Source: an uncultured Acidobacteriia bacterium (GTDB taxonomy: Bacteria > Acidobacteriota > Terriglobia > Bryobacterales > Bryobacteraceae). Taken from it: 57,049 nucleotides of DNA. A program made the translations under genes and the position numbers. The stretch lies in assembly GCA_903882645.1 (NCBI GenBank), contig CAIRXZ010000053.1, forward strand, positions 1-57,049, read 5' to 3'. Below, piece by piece: positions 7,478 through 15,487 of this stretch (within the stretch, counting starts at the first letter, position 1; every line of letters begins with the position of its first letter). The notes under the pieces are model-generated. The model saw only the letters and a program-made list of their open reading frames with translations. It made no database searches and was not told the origin of the DNA.

Positions 7478-8849
7478 GATGTTTGTGCGCCTGTCGAGCA
7501 TCGCCCGTGCAACGCTGGGATACAAGTCCCTCCAGAATGAGTTTTTCTATGTTGGAAGAAATACTATCGATACCTACGGCATCGAGGGGCAGTACTTGAA
7601 ACCTCTTTTTATTCTAAGAGACTTTGACACCTCCAGTTATCTGCAATCCCCGAAACCTAGGTTGTGGCTGTTTCACTGTCAAGATGAGGAGCGTGATCTG
7701 AGGGGGACTGGCGCCTATCGGTATATCCTGAGCATGGCGGATCGAGCAGCCACGCGGCGCAAGCAAGCCGGGCCAATCCAGACAATCCGGCAAGCGCTAG
7801 AGCTACAGGGCGGGAAGCTGTGGTACGCTCCCAAGGCGCTTCCCCACCACCATCGCCTGTGGCTCAGAAAGGCATTCAATGGAGTCTATGCGCCATTCAT
7901 GTTCAAAAGAGGCGCACTAGTGGATCAGAGATGCAACGCCCTTTCTCCGCTTGACGGGGTTCCGCGGAACTCACTCGCCGCGGCGCTCACATCAACACTG
8001 TTTGCGTACTCCCTAGAGATTAACGGGGCCGCGAGCATGGGGGCTGGAGCATTGGAGGCGCCGACGACGCGACTGAGGTCCTACCCGGTGTTCGATGTGC
8101 GTCGGTTAGCGCCAGCGGAACACGCGACGTTAGAGAGATTGGCCCAGGCTGTGTGGATTCACGAGACACCGGTTGACTGGATTGATAAGCCGAAACCCGG
8201 CAAACACCTCCGGGAGCTGGACACGTGGCTGTTGTCAAGAGCGGGTGATCTGATCGCAGCGGAAGTGCTGTACAAGGATCTGAGCGCCGTGTGCGGGGCG
8301 CGGATCGCCGTCGCGAAGGACAAGACGACAGCTACGAAACAACACACGAGCGACAGTATTTCGAGCGTCGCGAGGAGCATCTCCGAAACGATTGGTCGAT
8401 TGCTTGAAGCAAGGCGATTTCCGGAGGATTTTTGCCCCGCCGACAAGGGCGCGGCGGTTGTGTCGATAAGTGTGGACCGGGCATCGCTGCGGAAGATCGA
8501 ACTCCATCAGTTCATGGATCGGGCGGATCTGAGGCTTATGGGCGAGAGTGCTAGGCCTCTGCTCTCCGAAACGCTAGATTATCCCGTCGCAGAGGCTATT
8601 GTGAGGGCGCTTCTCGCAGGCCGTGAATCGTTTGTGGTAAGCGCTGACCCAGCGGTTGCCGGAGCGGGCGTTACTGATTTCATTAAGTGGTTTTCCACGA
8701 TTCAAGAGCGGTTGGATGACGGAATCGCGAACTCTGCCTTGGGAACTGGCTATGAGGACCGGTTGACCGTGGAGGTTTACAGGCGGTTGGGGCTGCATCC
8801 GCTCGTAGCGCGCAGGACGCTGCCGTCAACTATCGCTGTTTCGCGCTGA
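7470..8849 (+). CDS. Type IIG-like restriction-modification enzyme, specificity (TRD) half
   Basis: 459 codons in the frame one base off from the methyltransferase half. It opens with FVRLSSIARATLGYKSLQNE, the point at which such enzymes begin their target-recognition domain; the second RM protein in this window has FVRLGEVATIRFGIKSGCDD at the corresponding place after a shared (K/W)-x-(K/R)YLRAP motif. The next 220 residues look like a TRD (SLAAALTSTLFAYSLEING, TRLRSYPVFD). The C-terminal 200 residues are a helical extension. No ribosome-binding site or good start is visible at 7470, so this is almost certainly the 3' part of the gene at 5447, not an independent protein. Confidence 0.75.
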   Translation: MHKMFVRLSSIARATLGYKSLQNEFFYVGRNTIDTYGIEGQYLKPLFILRDFDTSSYLQSPKPRLWLFHCQDEERDLRGTGAYRYILSMADRAATRRKQAGPIQTIRQALELQGGKLWYAPKALPHHHRLWLRKAFNGVYAPFMFKRGALVDQRCNALSPLDGVPRNSLAAALTSTLFAYSLEINGAASMGAGALEAPTTRLRSYPVFDVRRLAPAEHATLERLAQAVWIHETPVDWIDKPKPGKHLRELDTWLLSRAGDLIAAEVLYKDLSAVCGARIAVAKDKTTATKQHTSDSISSVARSISETIGRLLEARRFPEDFCPADKGAAVVSISVDRASLRKIELHQFMDRADLRLMGESARPLLSETLDYPVAEAIVRALLAGRESFVVSADPAVAGAGVTDFIKWFSTIQERLDDGIANSALGTGYEDRLTVEVYRRLGLHPLVARRTLPSTIAVSR

Positions 8850-8976
8850 CAAGGCCCCTTCGGCGATCCGCCAGGAATGCACCAGGCGGGCGGACTTTGG
8901 CTGGCGCTTCGGTCCGCGTCGCGCTGATCCGGTGACGCTTGACATTTCTTCGCTCCATCCTTCACGCTGAACTTTC

Positions 8977-9801
8977 ATGCCCATCTTGCAGGTGATTGTG
9001 CTGGCGGTGGTGCAGGGGCTCACGGAGTTCCTGCCGGTCAGCAGCACGGCGCATCTCTATCTCACCTCCTGGCTCGCCGGGTGGCAGACCGAGACGCTGC
9101 AATTCGACGTCATGCTGCACCTGGGAACCCTGCTGGCGGTCCTGATCTATTTCTTCCGCGACTGGCTGCAGATCGCGGCCCAGGGTTTTGGCATACGCCA
9201 TGGGCGGAACCCGGAGCTGAAACACAATCACATGCTGCTCTGGCTGATGGCCATCGCGACCGTGCCGGTAGCCGTCGTGGGGGCGCTGTTCAACAAGCAG
9301 GCGGAGACCGTCTGGCGCAACCCCTTCGTAATGGGATTTATGCTCATCGCCGTTGGCGCGCTGATGTGGTTCGCCGAGAAGGCCGGCCGCAAGGAGCGCG
9401 ACCTCGCTTCGGTCAACCTGGTGGATTCGGTGGCGATCGGGGCGGCGCAGGCGCTGTCCGTGGTCCCGGGCTGCTCGCGCAGCGGCATCACCATCTCGGC
9501 CGGGCTGTTCCGGAACCTGGACCGGGAAACCGCGGCCCGGTTCTCATTTCTGCTCTCCACGCCGGCCATCGGAGGGGCGGCGGCCAAAACGCTCTGGGAC
9601 ATGCACAAGCAGCACCTGCTGCATGGGCTTCTGACCGGGCAATTCGCGACGGGAGTGGCGGTGAGCGCGATTACGGGTTGCGCGGTCATCGCCTGGTTTC
9701 TGCATTATTTGCGTCGCTACGGTCTTCGTCCGTTTGTGTACTATCGCATTATTTTTGGCATAATAGTAATCGCTCTGGCTTTCATCCGCCCGCCAGCGTG
9801 A
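8977..9801 (+). CDS. uppP: Undecaprenyl-diphosphatase (BacA type)
   Basis: A 274-residue polytopic membrane protein that removes a phosphate from undecaprenyl diphosphate, recycling the lipid carrier for peptidoglycan and O-antigen synthesis, and conferring bacitracin tolerance. Family motifs are [18 protein letters not shown] near the N-terminus (with the essential E of the [E/Q]-x4-E motif) and [18 protein letters not shown], with PGxSRSG, at about 165-182. About eight hydrophobic segments are visible. Length is normal. The stop overlaps the ftsK start (TGATG), so the two are coupled in one operon. Confidence 0.95.
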   Translation: MPILQVIVLAVVQGLTEFLPVSSTAHLYLTSWLAGWQTETLQFDVMLHLGTLLAVLIYFFRDWLQIAAQGFGIRHGRNPELKHNHMLLWLMAIATVPVAVVGALFNKQAETVWRNPFVMGFMLIAVGALMWFAEKAGRKERDLASVNLVDSVAIGAAQALSVVPGCSRSGITISAGLFRNLDRETAARFSFLLSTPAIGGAAAKTLWDMHKQHLLHGLLTGQFATGVAVSAITGCAVIAWFLHYLRRYGLRPFVYYRIIFGIIVIALAFIRPPA

Positions 9802-12218
9802 TGAAGCTTCTATCGCCGACGCGGCACAATAGGCTAAACGAAGTAACCGGCATCCTGTTCCTGGCGCTGGGCCTCGTGACGCTCTTGAGCCTGGCGTCCT
9901 ACCACGCCCAGGATCCCTCTTGGGACACGGCTGCATCCTCCCGCCCTCTCAACCTCATCGGCTATCCCGGCGCTTACCTCGCCGACCTGCTGTTTCAAAG
10001 CTTCGGCGCCGTCGCGCTTCTGTTCCCTCTGCCGGTCCTGCTGCTGGCCTGGAGATGGGTCCGGTCCGAGCCGGTTGAAGCCGGCGCGGCCAAGACGCTC
10101 GGCTCGGCGCTGCTCGCCCTGAGCCTGTGCGCGGGACTCTCTCTGCCGCCTCTGCCGCGCTTCGCCGGAACCATCCGCGCGGGCGGAGCCGTGGGACTTC
10201 TGACGGCGAACTGCCTGGTGGACGCGCTCAACCTGGCTGGCGCCCTGGTGGCGATCCTGACGGCCGGCATCCTCTCCATCTATCTGGTTTCGACGTTCAC
10301 CGTTTCCAGGTTCGGCGAATGGCTGGCGCGGCCCGCCGCATGGCTCAACCGGCGGCGCGAGGCCTGGCGCGTCTGGCGCGAGCGCAGGCGCGAACGCGCG
10401 CTCGAGAAGGCCAGGGAGAGAGAGCGCAAACGCCGCGAGCGCAAGCGGGAAAAAACGCGGTCCGTCACTCCACCGGAACGGGAGGAGCTGGCGATCCCGG
10501 CGCATTTCCCGCCGGTTGCGGAGACTCCGCCCTGGCATACCGGCGAGACGGCCATGGCGGAAGAGCAACCCGAAGAAGCGGCTATCGAGGAGATCCCCAT
10601 CTGCCCGGTCGAAGATGCCGCGCCCGAGAGCCGGCCATCGGCTCCCGATCCATGGCCCCCGGTTTCCGCGCCGCCAGCCCCGGACCCCTGGCTCCAGGCG
10701 CCCGCGCGGCCCCCCGAGCCCGCGCTCCGCCCGGTCTTCCAGTTGCCGTCCACCGACCTGCTCAACGAAACGCCCGCCCGCAATTCGTACGACGAGCAGG
10801 AACTGAAGGACACCGCCGCGCGCATCAAAGCGAAGTTCCAGGAGTTCAACGTACTCGGCAACGTGGTGCAGATCAACCCCGGCCCGGTGGTCACCACCTT
10901 CGAGTTCAAGCCCGAGGCCGGAATCAAGTACAGCCGGATCACGGCCCTCACCGAGGACCTGTGCCTGGGCCTGCAAGCCGAGTCGATCCTGATCGAGCGC
11001 ATCCCCGGCAGGCCGACGGTGGGCGTCGAAGTGCCCAACACCAGGCGCGAATTGATCGCGCTGAGGCAGATGCTGGAATCCGACGAGTTCGCGCAATCGA
11101 GTTCGCGCCTGACGATCCCGCTGGGCAAGGACGCCAACGGCCGCATCCGCATGACCGCGCTGGATTCCATGCCGCACCTGCTGATCGCGGGATCGACCGG
11201 TTCGGGCAAGAGCGTCATGATCAACTCGATGATCATGTCGATTCTTTATAAATCCACGCCCGACGAAGTCCGGCTCATCATGGTGGATCCCAAGCGCCTG
11301 GAGTTGGGCCTGTACGAAGGCATTCCGCACCTGCTCACGCCGGTGATCATCGATCCAAGAAAGGCCGCCAACGCGCTGCGCAACGCGGTGCTGGAAATGG
11401 ACCGGCGCCTGCGCCTGCTGGCCGAGTACGGCGTGCGCAACATCGAGCAGTTCAACAAGAAGATCCGCAAGCTCCAGGAGCAGCCGCGCGATCTGTTCGC
11501 CGAGGAGGAAACCCAGGAGGACCTCAAGCCGCTGCCCTACATCCTGATCTTCATCGACGAACTGGCGGACCTCATGATGCTCGAGGGCCGCAACGTCGAG
11601 GAAAGCGTCACGCGACTGGCGCAGATGGCGCGCGCCGTGGGCATGCACCTGGTGCTGGCCACGCAGCGGCCCAGCGTGGACGTCATCACGGGCCTGATCA
11701 AGGCGAACTTCCCGGCGCGAATCAGCTTCCGCGTGGCCACCCGCGTGGACTCGCGCACCATTCTCGATTGCATGGGCGCCGAGCACCTGCTGGGAAAAGG
11801 CGATATGTTGTTTCTGCCGCCCGGCTCTTCGCGCCTCACCCGGCTTCACGGCGCGTTCGTCACCGAGACCGAAATCGGGCGCGTGGTGGATTGCTGGAAG
11901 CGGCAGGCCGCGCCGGAATACGACCAGTCGTTCCTGATCGCTCCGCCGGGCGACGACGACGTGGAAGCGGCGGACGGCGAACCCGCGGACGCGGAGCAGG
12001 ATCCCTTGTACGAAGAGGCCGTGCGCCTGGTGCTGCAAATGGGCAAGGCCTCCACATCCACCTTGCAGCGCCATCTGCGGCTGGGTTACGGCCGGGCGGC
12101 GCGCATCCTGGACATGATGCAGCGCGACGGCATTATCGGCCCGCCCGACGGCAGCAAGCCGCGCGAGGTCCTCAAACGCCCCGACTGGCTGAGGGAAGTG
12201 GAAAACCAGTTGTTGTAA
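9801..12218 (+). CDS. ftsK: DNA translocase FtsK/SpoIIIE
   Basis: An 805-residue septum-anchored DNA pump that clears and resolves chromosomes during division. The N-terminus has about four membrane helices (for example LFLALGLVTLLSLASY and ALLFPLPVLLLAW). A highly charged Arg/Glu stretch and a Pro-rich linker follow (about 180-310), then the alpha/beta motor with Walker A GSTGSGKS at 464-471 and Walker B-type ILIFIDELADLMML. The C-terminal gamma winged helix (residues about 735-800, STSTLQRHLRLGYGRAARILD) reads KOPS-type sequences. ATG at 9801 overlaps the uppP stop; an upstream in-frame extension runs across uppP and is spurious. Confidence 0.95.
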   Translation: MKLLSPTRHNRLNEVTGILFLALGLVTLLSLASYHAQDPSWDTAASSRPLNLIGYPGAYLADLLFQSFGAVALLFPLPVLLLAWRWVRSEPVEAGAAKTLGSALLALSLCAGLSLPPLPRFAGTIRAGGAVGLLTANCLVDALNLAGALVAILTAGILSIYLVSTFTVSRFGEWLARPAAWLNRRREAWRVWRERRRERALEKARERERKRRERKREKTRSVTPPEREELAIPAHFPPVAETPPWHTGETAMAEEQPEEAAIEEIPICPVEDAAPESRPSAPDPWPPVSAPPAPDPWLQAPARPPEPALRPVFQLPSTDLLNETPARNSYDEQELKDTAARIKAKFQEFNVLGNVVQINPGPVVTTFEFKPEAGIKYSRITALTEDLCLGLQAESILIERIPGRPTVGVEVPNTRRELIALRQMLESDEFAQSSSRLTIPLGKDANGRIRMTALDSMPHLLIAGSTGSGKSVMINSMIMSILYKSTPDEVRLIMVDPKRLELGLYEGIPHLLTPVIIDPRKAANALRNAVLEMDRRLRLLAEYGVRNIEQFNKKIRKLQEQPRDLFAEEETQEDLKPLPYILIFIDELADLMMLEGRNVEESVTRLAQMARAVGMHLVLATQRPSVDVITGLIKANFPARISFRVATRVDSRTILDCMGAEHLLGKGDMLFLPPGSSRLTRLHGAFVTETEIGRVVDCWKRQAAPEYDQSFLIAPPGDDDVEAADGEPADAEQDPLYEEAVRLVLQMGKASTSTLQRHLRLGYGRAARILDMMQRDGIIGPPDGSKPREVLKRPDWLREVENQLL

Positions 12219-12284
12219 CCGAACCGGGCAGGCTCCGTCGCCGCGCCGCAACTGGATGAGCGTGGCTGACGATCGCGCTTGCCG

Positions 12285-12352
12285 GTAGTGCCTGAAGTGA
12301 GCCAACCTGGGAGCTATAGCAATCTGCAATCAACGCGCATTTCAGGCAGTAC
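12285..12352 (+). repeat. Inverted repeat between ftsK and hicA
   Basis: Arms at 12285-12299 (GTAGTGCCTGAAGTG) and 12338-12352 (CATTTCAGGCAGTAC) are complementary at 13 of 15 positions, with a 38-nt spacer. There is no T-run after it, so it is not a standard terminator. It may be a regulator site or a stable leader/3' hairpin. Confidence 0.4.
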
Positions 12353-12356
12353 CCGC

Positions 12357-12385
12357 TTGCCATCCGGACAATTTTGTCCGACACT
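12357..12385 (+). promoter_or_regulatory. hicAB promoter with palindromic operator
   Basis: CGGACAA and TTGTCCG form a perfect palindrome around TT at 12365-12380, ending 12 bp before the hicA start. It falls in the spacer of a possible promoter TTGCCA (12357-12362), 17 bp, GACACT (12380-12385). HicB antitoxins with DNA-binding domains repress their operon from palindromes at this position. Site identity is inferred. Confidence 0.45.
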
Positions 12386-12391
12386 GGAAGC

Positions 12392-12607
12392 GTGAGAGGC
12401 AGCGAGTTTGTGCGCCGCATTCAAGTTCTAGGCAAAGAGCGCGGTGTCGAGACCCGCTGGGCAGCCCACCGCGGCAAGGGCAGCCACGGACTTCTGTACT
12501 ACGGGTCGAGAATCACGACCGTGCGCAATCTGAAGGATGAAGTCGACAAACGCGCCTATCACAACATGCTCAAGCAGCTTGGCCTGAGCGAGAAGGACTT
12601 CGAGTAA
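12392..12607 (+). CDS. hicA: HicA-family mRNA interferase toxin
   Basis: A 71-residue dsRBD-like HicA toxin. It opens RGSEFVRRIQVLGKERGVE, continues AAHRGKGSHGLLYYGSRITTV with the catalytic histidine in GKGSHG, and ends NMLKQLGLSEKDF. HicA cleaves mRNA and tmRNA. GTG at 12392, preceded by GGAAGC, fits the family N-terminus; the TTG at 12374 would add six non-conserved residues and overlap the operator. hicB follows after 11 bp. Confidence 0.88.
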   Translation: MRGSEFVRRIQVLGKERGVETRWAAHRGKGSHGLLYYGSRITTVRNLKDEVDKRAYHNMLKQLGLSEKDFE

Positions 12608-12618
12608 AGGAGGAAGCC

Positions 12619-13056
12619 GTGCGGACGTTCGCGTATCCAGCGAGGTTTGAGCGCGGGGAGGCGCCGGGAGTTTTGGTGGTCACATTCCGGGACGTCCCCG
12701 AGGCAATCACGCAGGGCGACGGAAAGAAGGACGCTGTCTGGCAGGCGGCGGACTGTCTGGAGGAGGCGATCGCCGGCAGGATTGCGGACGGGCGGGAGAT
12801 CCCCAAGGCATCCAGGCCAGCTCGGGGCGAGCAGTGGATCCCCGTGCCGGCGCCCATGGCCGCGAAAGCGGCGCTCTATCTTGCGATGCGGCAGGCCGGG
12901 ATGACCAACGTGCAGTTGGCGCGAAAGCTTGGATGCGACGAGAGGGAAGTGCGGCGGATGCTCGATCCCAGACACCCCACTAAGCTGCCGCGGATCAAGG
13001 AGGCGCTCGACGCGCTCGGAAAGCGCCTCGTGGTGGGCGTTGAGGAAGCGGCGTGA
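12619..13056 (+). CDS. hicB: HicB-family antitoxin
   Basis: A 145-residue antitoxin. The N-terminal partial RNase-H fold reads YPARFERGEAPGVLVVTFRDVPEAITQGD, then AADCLEEAIAGRIADGREIPKAS, as in HicB. The C-terminus (about 85-140) is a helix-turn-helix: AALYLAMRQAGMTNVQLARK followed by a second helix EREVRRMLD. It should neutralise HicA and repress the operon through the palindrome at 12365-12380. The GTG start is preceded by an ideal AGGAGG eight bases upstream. Confidence 0.88.
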   Translation: MRTFAYPARFERGEAPGVLVVTFRDVPEAITQGDGKKDAVWQAADCLEEAIAGRIADGREIPKASRPARGEQWIPVPAPMAAKAALYLAMRQAGMTNVQLARKLGCDEREVRRMLDPRHPTKLPRIKEALDALGKRLVVGVEEAA

Positions 13057-13155
13057 ACCGCGGAACGTCCGGGCGCGGTCAGCCATTTCAAACACATTGC
13101 GGAATGCACGGATAAGGCTGGCGTGCTACCGTGAATCGGAGGACAGGAGCCGTCG

Positions 13156-13794
13156 ATGCGCTTTCTGCTGGCGGTCTTGCTATTGCCGATTCTCGCAGCG
13201 CCTCAGGCTCCGGGAACTCCTTCGACTGGAGCGTTGGTGCGCGGGGTGTTGCTCGAGCGCGACGCGCAAGCGGCTTCCGGCCAGTTTAGCGTGCGGGCGG
13301 CGGATAGCCAGGTGTTCCGTTACCTGTTCGACCCCAAGACTTACGTGGAGCGCGACAACGCCATGATCGACGTGGCGCGCCTGGAACCGGGCGACCGGGT
13401 GGAAGTGGTTTCCGACCAGGCGCCCGGCGCGGCTCTGCGGTACGCACTCACCGTTCACGTACTGCCGTCCGCGCAGCCGGTGCGTTCCGCTGTCGCCGCC
13501 CGATCCCAAAGGACGCCCGGAACTTCCGCCGATAGTCCGATCGTCGCGGGGAACCTGTTTTTCTCCGGGGTGGTCGCCCGGGTCTCCGTCGGACGCATGC
13601 TTCTGCGCACGCGCGAGGACGCCGGCCAGACCATTCTCCTGCGCCAGGACACCCGCTATGTGGAAGACGGCAGAGTAGTGGATGCCGCCGCGCTCAAGCC
13701 GAACATGCGGGTGTACGTGCAGGCCGGCAAGTCGCTCTATGACGATATCGAGGCCTACCAGATAGTCTGGGGCCGGATCCTGCAACCTAAATGA
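13156..13794 (+). CDS. Secreted protein of unknown function
   Basis: A 212-residue protein with a short signal peptide (MRFLLAVLLLPILAAPQA). Two similar beta-rich halves (about 25-95 and 130-205) share the pattern of a value stored under a condition: YVERDNAMIDVARLEPGDRV and YVEDGRVVDAAALKPNMRVY. This internal duplication resembles DUF5666-like OB-type repeats. No catalytic motif is visible. The ATG has GGAGGACAGGAG upstream. Probably periplasmic; function unknown. Confidence 0.7.
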   Translation: MRFLLAVLLLPILAAPQAPGTPSTGALVRGVLLERDAQAASGQFSVRAADSQVFRYLFDPKTYVERDNAMIDVARLEPGDRVEVVSDQAPGAALRYALTVHVLPSAQPVRSAVAARSQRTPGTSADSPIVAGNLFFSGVVARVSVGRMLLRTREDAGQTILLRQDTRYVEDGRVVDAAALKPNMRVYVQAGKSLYDDIEAYQIVWGRILQPK

Positions 13795-13799
13795 AGTTG

Positions 13800-14036
13800 G
13801 TTTGGAACCGGGTAATCGACACCCTTTCCGAGAGCCGGTTCCCGATCCGATTGGAGGCGCTCAAGGCCCACGGGCGGCTTGAACTTGCCCACGCGGACTT
13901 TGGCGGCCGGGAAGTACGTCAGCTCGAGATACGCGTCGTAGATGACGGTGGTCCCCTGGCCGAAATCGGGCCGGAAGAAGTAATCGACGTATTTGTAAAC
14001 CGTTCCGGAAAACGTCGGCCGGACGCGGCGCAAGAT
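13800..14036 (-). pseudogene. Phosphate-selective porin (OprP/OprO family) fragment
   Basis: About 77 codons on the minus strand read ILRRVRPTFSGTVYKYVDYF, FRPDFGQGTTVIYDAYLELT and KVRVGKFKPPVGLERLQS, the conserved N-terminal strands of the porin O/P family. No signal peptide precedes it and about 300 residues of barrel are missing. After ERLQS homology weakens and may continue in another frame. It lies tail-to-tail with the secreted protein gene. It is a non-functional remnant. Confidence 0.55.
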
Positions 14037-14206
14037 CTGTGTTACCCGCGGCAACCAGCATGTCGCCGAACTGCTGCGCGCACTGCGAATCACCGAGTTG
14101 GACCCGCCATCTCCACCGGAAGGACGGGAATGCCTCATGTAGCGACCAAACGCAAAACTCACCCTCGTGTTATCAATAACTTACGAGGGCAGAGGGCAAA
14201 CATGCT

Positions 14207-15439
14207 CTACGCCTTACGGAACGCCATCCCGGCGAAGCTGACTACGCTTTGCTCGTCGATGTTCCACTGCTCATAGCGCAGTAGCTCGCCCCTGGCCTCC
14301 GGGGCGGCCTTCAAAAACGAGTAGAAGGGCGCGGAGCCGCACCATTTCAGGTCGTCGCCGCGATTCTCGCGCACCAGGTCCCAGAAGCCCGCGGGATCGC
14401 AGGCCAGGATACGGCCGATGCGGGCCTCGTCGCGGGCGGCCACATCGATCATGCGGCCCTCGCCGGCCACGGCGGAGAAGGGGTCGCCGTACCGCGCGCC
14501 CATGTGGGCCATATCCACGCCGAGAATCCAGAAGAGGCTATCGCCTTCGCGGGCGCGCATCTCGCCAAGGGCGTCGAGAAAGCGCTTCACGCCCTCGTCC
14601 TCCTCGGGCGCGCCGCCGTTCGCGAGGCTTGGGGCGAAGGGGCCGCAGAGGATGGGCAGAATGCGGACGCCGGGGCCAAGTACGTGCTGGAGAAAGATAA
14701 CCTGCAACTCCACGGTGTGCTCGAAGGAGTGGCAGTAGTCCTCCATGATGGCGGCCCCGCCCCCGCGCGACGCCAGCCAGTCCGCCAGGCGCGGATCGGA
14801 GGGCGACTCGCCCAGCGGCGTGACGAAGCTCTTGCGGGTCAGGCCGAATGTTCCAGGCTCTCCGTAGTGGGAGGTGGCCAGGATCGCGAACGTCGCGCCG
14901 GAATGCTCCGGGCCGAGCCGGCCGTAGGCCGCGGCGTAGGAGCGCCACCCGCCCATAAGGCTCACATGCGGAGCGGCGATGGCGAAGAGGTCTCCAGCGG
15001 CTCCGTCCGGGGCGCCGGCGGAGCCGTCCCGCATGTACTCCGCGAGTGTTTCGCGCAACGGCCCGGGTTCGGCGGGGTAGGACGAACCGGCGTGGGCAGG
15101 CCCGCGGACGGGGCTTTCGGCGAACTCACGGCGGCGCTCGTCGCGCATGGCCGCAAAGGTTTCGTCTTCCAGAAAGCCGGAGCCGCTGAGCGTGCCGGCC
15201 AGTTGCCGGACGATCTCTCCCACCTCCAGCGAGCCGGTCAAACGGACCAGCATTTCGCGGAGATCGAGTTCGGTTTGCCGGCCATCGAAGCAGCCGAGGC
15301 AGGGCGTCAGCAACGGAGGGATCACCAGCAGGGCGCTGGAGTAGCCGTACGGGTCGCGAACGACCAGGCCGGGCTGCTCCGGCGAGGGCGACGGCATGAA
15401 ATCGAGGGCGTGGCGCAAGGCGGCGAGGGGCTTGGACAA
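14207..15439 (-). CDS. MEMO1/AmmeMemoRadiSam system protein B family
   Basis: A protein of about 410 residues. The C-terminal 280 residues are a MEMO-fold domain, related to non-haem-iron dioxygenases: GPAHAGSSYPAEPGPLRETL, AIAAPHVSLMGGWRSYAAAYG, LATSHYGEPGTFGLTRKSF, FEHTVELQVIFLQ and GVDMAHMGARYGDP contain the expected His ligands. The N-terminal 110 residues (RDPYGYSSALLVIPPLLTPC) are an extra domain seen in some bacterial homologues. The usual partners AMMECR1 and the radical SAM protein are not nearby, so the substrate is unknown. The start is uncertain: TTG at 15439 is the first plausible one; upstream sense belongs to the divergent glycosyltransferase. Confidence 0.75.
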   Translation of the reverse strand: MSKPLAALRHALDFMPSPSPEQPGLVVRDPYGYSSALLVIPPLLTPCLGCFDGRQTELDLREMLVRLTGSLEVGEIVRQLAGTLSGSGFLEDETFAAMRDERRREFAESPVRGPAHAGSSYPAEPGPLRETLAEYMRDGSAGAPDGAAGDLFAIAAPHVSLMGGWRSYAAAYGRLGPEHSGATFAILATSHYGEPGTFGLTRKSFVTPLGESPSDPRLADWLASRGGGAAIMEDYCHSFEHTVELQVIFLQHVLGPGVRILPILCGPFAPSLANGGAPEEDEGVKRFLDALGEMRAREGDSLFWILGVDMAHMGARYGDPFSAVAGEGRMIDVAARDEARIGRILACDPAGFWDLVRENRGDDLKWCGSAPFYSFLKAAPEARGELLRYEQWNIDEQSVVSFAGMAFRKA

Positions 15440-15487
15440 ATCCCATCGTAACAGTAGCGCCGATGATACACTGAGGATTCCACCGCC

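Noticed and set aside
9081-9800. N-terminal extension of the ftsK frame
   Set aside because: It overlaps uppP in another frame and lacks protein-like character; ATG at 9801 gives a normal FtsK N-terminus with membrane helices.
9834-12329. 831-codon open frame on the minus strand across ftsK
   Set aside because: Shadow of the ftsK frame in GC-rich DNA; sequence is His/Arg/Gly-rich low-complexity with no domain, while the plus strand is a complete FtsK.
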